A stretch of DNA of 29,028 bases from JAZRWQ01 sp045599805. GTDB taxonomy: Bacteria; Bacillota; Clostridia; Oscillospirales; UMGS1783. Position numbers and translations under genes: made by a program. The notes beneath the pieces were generated by a model. The model had not been told where the DNA came from. It did no database searches and saw only the letters and a list, made by a program, of their open reading frames with translations. The stretch spans positions 1 to 29,028 of the forward strand of contig JAZRWQ010000046.1 of assembly GCA_045599805.1 (NCBI GenBank), read 5' to 3'. Shown here one piece after another: positions 24,085 through 29,028 of the stretch (its first letter is position 1; each line of letters opens with the position of its first letter).

Positions 24085-26307
24085 TTATTTCATTTTAAAT
24101 AAACGCAAAGCGTTGGTTACTACGAAAAATGAGCTGAGGCTCATTGCGGCGGCGGCGATCATCGGATTAAGGGTAATGCCGATAGGCGCAAGCACGCCTG
24201 CCGCCAGGGGAATGCCGAGGGCGTTGTAAAAAAATGCCCAGAAAAGGTTTTGCTTTATATTGGTTATCGTCTTTTTGCTGAAACGCACGGCGCGTACAAC
24301 GTCGGATAAATCATCCTTCATCAGCACGATATCGGCGCTGTCCATGGCAATATCCGCGCCTGCGCCGAGGGCTATGCCCACGTCGGCACGCATTAGGGCG
24401 GGAGCATCGTTTATGCCGTCGCCTACCATCGCCGCGCCCTTGCCGGAGGATGCCGCCTTTGCTACCTGTGCCTGTTTATCCTGCGGTAATACCTGTGCCA
24501 GCACCCTGTCTATTCCGGCCTCCTTCGCGGCGGCGTTTGCCGCGCCGTATGAATCACCGGTAAGCATGACCGTCGTAAGCCCCATGTTTTTAAGGTCTTC
24601 TATCGCCTTTTTCGAGGTGGCTCGAAGAGTATCCGCAACGGCGATCATACCGCTTGGCTTTCCGCCCTTTGCGAAGTACATAACCGTTTTGCCGCTGTCG
24701 GCAAGTGTCTCTGCCTTGTCTTTGAGTTCGGATATATCTATGCCGGCATCCGCCATAAGCTTTTCGTTGCCGCCGTAAAATTCACTGCCGTCAATGAACG
24801 CCTTAACGCCCTTGCCGGATATTGCCTCAAATCCGGTTACATTCAAAAGCTTTCCTTCAAAGCCGTCAGCGATCGCCTTGGATAACGGATGCTCGCTCAA
24901 GGCTTCCGCCGAAGCCGCCTCCCTGTACATTTCGTCCCTGTCAATGCCGGCGCAGGGGATCACATCGGTAACCTTCGGCTTGCCCTCGGTGATAGTGCCC
25001 GTTTTGTCCATAATAACGGTGTCGATGCCGTGCAGGCGTTCAAGCGCCGCGGCGGATTTTATCAGTATGCCCTCTCCGGCGCATCTGCCGCAGGCAACCG
25101 TTATGGCAACCGGCGTTGCAAGTCCGAGTGCGCAGGGGCAGGAGATAACGAGTACCGATATGGCAAAGTTAAGCGCATATTCAAAATCATTCTTTATTAT
25201 CAGCCATACGATGAGGGTTATAAGGGCAAGGCTCATTACCACCGGCACGAAAATGCCGCTTATCTTGTCGGCAAGCCGTGCTATCGGCGGCTTTGACGCG
25301 CCCGCTTCGCCCATAAGGCGTATTATTTCCGAAAGGGTGGTGTCGCCGCCGGTTTTCAGCGCCTTTACGGTTATCGTGCCGCTTTGATTCATCGAGGCGC
25401 TCAGCACCCTGTCGCCGACCGTTTTGTCAACAGGTATGCTTTCCCCGGTCAGCGCTGATTCGTCCACGGCGGATGCGCCGCTTATGACCTCGCCGTCCAC
25501 CGGTATGCGCTCGCCCGGCTTTATCAGTATTTCATCCCCCGGCACAAGACTGTCCGCCGGTACGCTTACCGGCTCGCCGTTTACTATCTTTACGGCGGTG
25601 TCGGATGCCAGCTTTTTGAGCTTTTCTATCGCCGCGCCCGTTTTGCCCTTGGAGCGTTCCTCCAGCATTTTGCCCACCGTTATAAGGGTGAGTATCATGG
25701 CTGCGGATTCAAAATACAGATTGGAAAGATATTTCTGCGCTATCTGAAGCTGACCGGATGAAATCCCATAGGCTATGCGGTAAATGGCGAAAACGCCGTA
25801 GATAAGCGCCGATGACGAGCCGAGCGCAACAAGGCTGTCCATATTCGGCGCGCCTCTGAAAAGCGCACCGAAGCCGTTTATATAAAACTTACGGTTAAGA
25901 TATATTATGGGAAGACATAAAAGAAACTGGGTGAACGCAAAGCTTACGCCGTTTTCCGTGCCGCATAAGAATTTCGGTAATGGTGCCCCTATCATATGCC
26001 CCATGGAGATATACATAAGAACCACAAGGAAGCACAGCGAAAGTATAAGCCGCCGCGTTATATTTTCACCCTGCGGTTTTTGCGGCTTTTCGGCGTTCTC
26101 TTTAAATGCCGTAAAGCCTGCCTTTTCAACGGCGCGTATTATATCCTCGGGACGCACCTTTTTGTTGTCATATTCGCACATAAGGGTTTTGGCAAGCAGA
26201 TTTACCTGCGCCGACTTTACGCCGTCTATTCTTGATACAACCCTCTCCACCGAAGCGGAGCAGGCAGCGCAGCTCATCCCCTCGACCGTATACCGTTCCT
26301 TTTTCAT
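24085..26307 (-). CDS. copA: Copper-exporting P1B-type ATPase
   Basis: 740 aa. Pumps Cu(I) out of the cytosol using ATP. Order: one HMA domain with GMSCAAC (10-16), membrane helices from about residue 85, actuator motif TGES (287-290), transmembrane metal site CPC (390-392), phosphorylation motif DKTGT (434-438), nucleotide-domain SEHP near 475 and GDGIND near 635, and two final helices. CPC plus the HMA domain places it in the Cu+/Ag+ P1B-1 group. The ribosome binding site AAGGAAGTGA precedes the ATG. No CsoR or CopY gene is adjacent. Confidence 0.95.
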   Translation of the reverse strand: MKKERYTVEGMSCAACSASVERVVSRIDGVKSAQVNLLAKTLMCEYDNKKVRPEDIIRAVEKAGFTAFKENAEKPQKPQGENITRRLILSLCFLVVLMYISMGHMIGAPLPKFLCGTENGVSFAFTQFLLCLPIIYLNRKFYINGFGALFRGAPNMDSLVALGSSSALIYGVFAIYRIAYGISSGQLQIAQKYLSNLYFESAAMILTLITVGKMLEERSKGKTGAAIEKLKKLASDTAVKIVNGEPVSVPADSLVPGDEILIKPGERIPVDGEVISGASAVDESALTGESIPVDKTVGDRVLSASMNQSGTITVKALKTGGDTTLSEIIRLMGEAGASKPPIARLADKISGIFVPVVMSLALITLIVWLIIKNDFEYALNFAISVLVISCPCALGLATPVAITVACGRCAGEGILIKSAAALERLHGIDTVIMDKTGTITEGKPKVTDVIPCAGIDRDEMYREAASAEALSEHPLSKAIADGFEGKLLNVTGFEAISGKGVKAFIDGSEFYGGNEKLMADAGIDISELKDKAETLADSGKTVMYFAKGGKPSGMIAVADTLRATSKKAIEDLKNMGLTTVMLTGDSYGAANAAAKEAGIDRVLAQVLPQDKQAQVAKAASSGKGAAMVGDGINDAPALMRADVGIALGAGADIAMDSADIVLMKDDLSDVVRAVRFSKKTITNIKQNLFWAFFYNALGIPLAAGVLAPIGITLNPMIAAAAMSLSSFFVVTNALRLFKMK

Positions 26308-26330
26308 CCCTTCACTTCCTTCATATGCTT

Positions 26331-26358
26331 ATTATACCATTTTTGCCCGAATAAACAA
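26331..26358 (-). promoter_or_regulatory. copA-copZ promoter
   Basis: On the minus strand TTGTTT (26353-26358), 16 bp, TGG-TATAAT (-10 at 26331-26336, extended). I see no clear CopY box (TACAxxTGTA) near it. Confidence 0.6.
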
Positions 26359-26373
26359 CCCCTCGAACAATAT

Positions 26374-26484
26374 AAAAAAATAAACCGCCCTGCGGTTTAT
26401 TTTCCTCTGAAAGCCTTCCCCCTTGGGGAAGGGGGACCGCTTGCGGTGGATGAGGGCGAAAAATTTGATATGGCAAAGATAACT
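26374..26484. repeat. Hairpin repeat copy A
   Basis: 111-bp unit repeated at 26547-26657 with seven differences. In order: a hairpin AAATAAACCGC / GCGGTTTATTT (26378-26402) that is a strong terminator on the minus strand (seven Ts), a hairpin CTTCCCCC / GGGGAAG (around 26414-26432), a small ACCG/CGGT hairpin, the tail GGATGAGGG, then a 28-bp AT-rich segment with GATATGGCAAAGAT. The 400-bp region 26308-26707 has no supported gene; it holds the copA promoter, these repeats and the prfB terminator. Confidence 0.85.
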
Positions 26485-26492
26485 GAAGCAGC

Positions 26493-26528
26493 GGGAAGGG
26501 GGACCGCGCTATGCGCGGTGGATGAGGG
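26493..26528. repeat. Partial third copy of the repeat core
   Basis: Only the second half of the core: GGGAAGGGGG, then ACCGCGC-TAT-GCGCGGT, then GGATGAGGG. Its hairpin is two base pairs longer on each side than in copies A and B, with both arms changed together. Confidence 0.7.
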
Positions 26529-26546
26529 CAAAAGCCTTGATGAGGT

Positions 26547-26657
26547 AAAAAAATAAACCGCTCTGCGGTTTATTTACCTCTGAAAGCCTTCCCCCTTGGG
26601 GAAGGGGGACCGCTTGCGGTGGATGAGGGAAAAAAATGAGATATGGCAAAGATTACT
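26547..26657. repeat. Hairpin repeat copy B
   Basis: Direct copy of 26374-26484 at a distance of 173 bp. The first 83 bp differ at only two positions. It carries the same minus-strand terminator hairpin at its left end. Confidence 0.85.
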
Positions 26658-26668
26658 CTATTTATAAT

Positions 26669-26701
26669 AAAAATATGTGCCGGTGCCCGGCACATATTTT
26701 T
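26669..26701. terminator. prfB terminator
   Basis: Stem AAAATATGTGCCGG, loop TGC, and its complement (14 bp), with T-rich flanks. Placed directly after the prfB stop. Confidence 0.88.
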
Positions 26702-26707
26702 ATATTT

Positions 26708-27820
26708 TTATATCTGTCCTTGTGAAAGCGCTTTCAGATAGGCGTTTATGAAGCCGTCTATATCGCCGTCCATAACTGCCTGTATATTGCCCATTTCGTA
26801 GCCGGTGCGGTGGTCCTTTGCCAGCGTGTAGGGCATGAATACATAAGAGCGTATCTGGCTGCCCCATGCGATCTGCATCTGGTCGCCCTTGATATCCTCT
26901 ATCTTGTCATAATGCTCGCGTATCTTTATTTCCAAAAGCTTGGATTTAAGCATCTTCATTGCCATATCCTTGTTCTGATGCTGGCTGCGCTCGTTCTGGC
27001 AGGCAACAACTATGCCGGTGGGGATATGGGTAAGACGAACGGCGGAAGATGTCTTGTTGATGTGCTGTCCGCCTGCGCCCGAAGCGCGGTAATAGTCAAC
27101 GCGCAGATCGTCGGGGTTTATGTCAACCTGAATCTTGTCGTCAAGCTCGGGGATGATTTCAAGGGAGGCAAAGGATGTGTGCCTTCTGCCGGAGGCATCA
27201 AACGGGGATACGCGAACCAAACGGTGCACGCCGCCCTCGCCTTTGAGATACCCGAAGGCGTTTTCGCCCGATACCATAAAGGATACGCTCTTTATGCCGG
27301 CATCATCGCCGGGCAGGCAGTCAAGCTGGGTGAATTTGTAGCGGTGGGATTCCGCCCAGTGCATATACATTCTGTAAAGCATCTCAACCCAGTCCTGCGC
27401 TTCAGTTCCGCCTGCGCCTGCGTGCAGGGTAACTATTGCGTTGGAGTTGTCGTATTCGCCCGAAAGCAATGTGGAAAGAAGCGCCGCATCCAGATCCTTC
27501 TTAAGCTGCTCGTAGGTTTCCTTTAATTCATCCGCAAAGGATGCGTCCTCGGCCTCCTCCGCCATCTCTATAAGGGAAAGCGCATCGTCGTATCTTTCCG
27601 AAAGGTCGGTGCAGGTTTTAAGCTTCTGCTTTAAGGATGCCTGCTTCTGCAGTACCTTCTGGCTGTTTTCGGTGTCGTTCCAGAATCCGTCGGCGGCGGC
27701 TTCATTGTCAAGCTGCTCGATCTGTTCTTTTAATTTATCCACCTCAAGGGCTTCGCACAGCTCATCAATGCTGTCCTTTAGCGATTGTATGTTGAATCTC
27801 ACTTCATCGTATTCTATCAT
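26708..27820 (-). CDS. prfB: Peptide chain release factor 2
   Basis: 370 aa with the chosen ATG. Recognises UGA and UAA stop codons and triggers release of the finished protein. The stop-codon reader SPF is at 205-207 and the catalytic GGQ at 250-252, the same numbers as in E. coli RF2. The gene is read in one frame from the start: there is no internal UGA and no programmed +1 frameshift. Codon 25 is CTT followed by GAG, exactly where frameshifting genes have CTT-TGA. An ATG at 27823 and a GTG at 27829 are in frame just upstream; the AAAGGTGA site fits the ATGs best. Monocistronic. Confidence 0.96.
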   Translation of the reverse strand: MIEYDEVRFNIQSLKDSIDELCEALEVDKLKEQIEQLDNEAAADGFWNDTENSQKVLQKQASLKQKLKTCTDLSERYDDALSLIEMAEEAEDASFADELKETYEQLKKDLDAALLSTLLSGEYDNSNAIVTLHAGAGGTEAQDWVEMLYRMYMHWAESHRYKFTQLDCLPGDDAGIKSVSFMVSGENAFGYLKGEGGVHRLVRVSPFDASGRRHTSFASLEIIPELDDKIQVDINPDDLRVDYYRASGAGGQHINKTSSAVRLTHIPTGIVVACQNERSQHQNKDMAMKMLKSKLLEIKIREHYDKIEDIKGDQMQIAWGSQIRSYVFMPYTLAKDHRTGYEMGNIQAVMDGDIDGFINAYLKALSQGQI

Positions 27821-27857
27821 CATTTTCACCTTTGCAAAAATATTTCTTAACTATATT

Positions 27858-27886
27858 ATTATATTTGAAAAGCCGCCGTTTGTAAA
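27858..27886 (-). promoter_or_regulatory. prfB promoter
   Basis: On the minus strand TTTACA (27881-27886), 17 bp, TATAAT (27858-27863). Confidence 0.7.
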
Positions 27887-27901
27887 GACAAAATTTATCG
27901 G

Positions 27902-27930
27902 TTGAAAAAACGTGGCCGCCGTGCTATAAT
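27902..27930 (+). promoter_or_regulatory. SGNH hydrolase promoter
   Basis: TTGAAA (27902-27907), 17 bp, TGC-TATAAT (-10 at 27925-27930, extended). Back to back with the prfB promoter. Confidence 0.75.
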
Positions 27931-27956
27931 CGAGGCAAAGAAAGAGAGGGGTATAT

Positions 27957-28634
27957 ATGGAGCTTAAAGGTAAAAAGGTGCTGTTTTTGGGCGACAGCAT
28001 AACCGAGGGCGTAGGCGTTGACTGCGTTGAGGACACCTACTGGAAGCAGTTTGAAAAGATGACCGGTACAAACTGTGTAGGCTGCGGCATTTCCGGCACG
28101 CGCACCGCCTTTCAGCCGGACGAAATAGGCGCAGTTGAGCCGTATTTTGACGGCCCCCTGCCGCATTACGTTACCCGTGTGGACGATATGGATGATGATG
28201 CCGATATCATCGTTGTCTTCGGCGGCACTAATGATTACGGCCACGGCTTTGCCCCTATCGGCGATTTTGACGACCGCACCGACGAAAGCTACTACGGCGC
28301 ACTGCATAACCTTTGCATAAAGCTTTTGGAGAAATATCCCGCGGCATCGCTGGTATTCATGACGCCCATGGCGCGCTATACCGAAACCGATAAAAATAAG
28401 CTTTTCAACGATATAGGTATGCCCCGCAAGGCGCCCTTTTCCGATTATGTCGATATAATGAAAAAGGTTTGCGGATACTATTCAATACCCGTACTCGATC
28501 TGTATCGCACCCTCGGCATAAACCCGATAATAGAAAAGCAAAAGCAGATGTTCCTGCCCGACGGACTGCACCCCAATAAGGCAGGTGCAGAGCGTATCGC
28601 CCTGCGCCTCAAGGCATTCCTCGAAAGCCTTTAA
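27957..28634 (+). CDS. SGNH/GDSL-family hydrolase
   Basis: 225 aa, cytoplasmic by sequence (no signal peptide). Probable esterase or lipase-like enzyme; the substrate is unknown. Family blocks are complete: FLGDSITEG with nucleophile S14, the oxyanion glycine region near G44, GGTND (89-93) with N92, and DGLHPN with D202 and H205. AGAGGGG lies 6 nt before the ATG. It is followed at 45 nt by a small gene that may share its transcript, since no terminator separates them. Confidence 0.92.
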   Translation: MELKGKKVLFLGDSITEGVGVDCVEDTYWKQFEKMTGTNCVGCGISGTRTAFQPDEIGAVEPYFDGPLPHYVTRVDDMDDDADIIVVFGGTNDYGHGFAPIGDFDDRTDESYYGALHNLCIKLLEKYPAASLVFMTPMARYTETDKNKLFNDIGMPRKAPFSDYVDIMKKVCGYYSIPVLDLYRTLGINPIIEKQKQMFLPDGLHPNKAGAERIALRLKAFLESL

Positions 28635-28679
28635 TAATACGTAATTTTGCGGACATACTTATTCAAAAGGAGAATGAGC

Positions 28680-28850
28680 ATGCCCGACTATAAAAAGATG
28701 TATTACACCCTTATGAATGCCTGCGAGGATGCTATAAATATTTTAACAGAAGCGCAAAACAACGCCGAGGATATTTATATCGACACAGCGGGCAGCGAAA
28801 TAATAGATATAAATAAAAGTAAGCCCGGTGACGGCAATGACTGCCGCTGA
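28680..28850 (+). CDS. Small conserved-looking protein of unknown function
   Basis: 56 aa. Starts MPDYKKMYYTLMNACEDAI and continues as one amphipathic helix to about residue 33, ending in a polar tail. The pattern YKxMYxxL...A...L..AQ...E..Y resembles small clostridial hypothetical proteins I have seen, but I cannot name a function. AAAAGGAG lies 7 nt before the ATG at 28680; an ATG at 28674 is too near the ribosome binding site. Probably co-transcribed with the SGNH hydrolase. Confidence 0.7.
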   Translation: MPDYKKMYYTLMNACEDAINILTEAQNNAEDIYIDTAGSEIIDINKSKPGDGNDCR

Positions 28851-28857
28851 CCAAAAA

Positions 28858-28901
28858 GTTACAAACCGGTTACAAAACGGTTACAAAACGGTTACAAAAT
28901 C
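28858..28901 (+). repeat. Four tandem 11-bp repeats
   Basis: GTTACAAACCG, two copies of GTTACAAAACG, then GTTACAAAATCG. The 11-bp period places each copy on about the same face of the helix, as in iteron-like protein-binding arrays. Non-coding by my reading. Confidence 0.85.
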
Positions 28902-28936
28902 GAATAAAAATAAAAAGTTTTCCCACAAACACTCAA

Positions 28937-28972
28937 AAAGCGCCGTCAAGGTTATTGACGGCGCTTTCTTTT
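28937..28972 (+). terminator. Terminator of the SGNH/small-protein unit
   Basis: Stem AAAGCGCCGTCAA, loop GGTTA, stem TTGACGGCGCTTT, followed by CTTTTG. Confidence 0.85.
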
Positions 28973-28984
28973 GTCTGTTACAAT
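28955..28984 (+). promoter_or_regulatory. Promoter facing out of the window
   Basis: TTGACG (28956-28961, inside the right arm of the terminator), 18 bp, TG-T-TACAAT (-10 at 28979-28984, extended). AAGGAGG follows at 28991. The downstream gene is cut by the window end and cannot be identified. Confidence 0.45.
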
Positions 28985-29028
28985 ATGATCAAGGAGGCGA
29001 TTCCAAAGGATAGTTCGGATATTTTGGT

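Noticed and set aside
26374..26657. CRISPR array
   Set aside because: There are only two full copies, each with internal hairpins and 111 bp long, with one 62-bp gap that itself contains a partial copy. No cas genes.
28828..29013. Open frame of 61 codons at the right end
   Set aside because: It runs through the tandem repeats, the terminator and the outward promoter and has no ribosome binding site; part of it is simply translated repeat.
28985..29028. Truncated frame starting ATG at 28985
   Set aside because: The ATG directly follows the -10 and would lie upstream of the transcript start. AAGGAGG at 28991 has no start codon at a normal distance inside the window, so no gene can be called.

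Overview
The window looks like the chromosome of an uncultured gut-type Clostridia member (Oscillospiraceae/Ruminococcaceae-like Firmicutes). The reasons are the gene order hprK-murB-rapZ-whiA-dnaE-pfkA, strong AGGAGG-type ribosome binding sites, GTG/TTG starts, sigmaA promoters close to consensus, intrinsic terminators after nearly every transcription unit, RqcH, and secreted proteins with the TasA/SipW-type leader ending in a TTYAW(F/M)TD motif. All calls were made by reading the sequence; no database search or folding program was run.

Layout. 1-1.5 kb: a SipW-type secreted protein with a beta-helix-like C-terminus (+). 1.5-9.6 kb: one long minus-strand housekeeping operon, hprK-murB-rapZ-whiA-dnaE-pfkA, with coupled starts and one strong promoter upstream of hprK. 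9.7-10.0 kb: rpmB (+). 10.1-12.6 kb: a large acidic wall-anchored protein with an IPETG sorting signal. 12.7-16.5 kb: an operon from a perfect consensus promoter with an SH3 lipoprotein, a DUF1858 protein, trmK, a Nif3-like protein and rqcH. 16.5-18.8 kb: a second SipW-type surface protein with BspA-like leucine-rich repeats. 18.9-20.6 kb: an ABC exporter. It converges on a WYL regulator (20.7-21.6 kb, -), which is divergent from a U32/RlhA-like gene (21.8-23.8 kb, +). 23.9-26.3 kb: copA-copZ copper module (-). 26.3-26.7 kb: non-coding region of hairpin repeats. 26.7-27.8 kb: prfB (-), divergent from an SGNH hydrolase (+) and a 56-aa small protein. The right end holds four 11-bp tandem repeats, a terminator and a promoter facing out of the window.

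Most interesting region: 16493-16674, just upstream of the second SipW-type gene. Two perfect 21-bp inverted repeats enclose 140 bp that carry a good sigmaA promoter (TTTACA-17-TAATAT). In this assembly the promoter points away from the surface-protein gene; recombination between the repeats would turn it toward the gene. This is the architecture of a phase-variable invertible promoter (ON/OFF switch), here in the apparent OFF state. No recombinase is encoded in the window.

Other points of note: prfB has no programmed frameshift but keeps the CTT codon at position 25 where the frameshift site usually lies; yvcK is absent between rapZ and whiA; and a 111-bp direct repeat with nested hairpins lies between prfB and copA.
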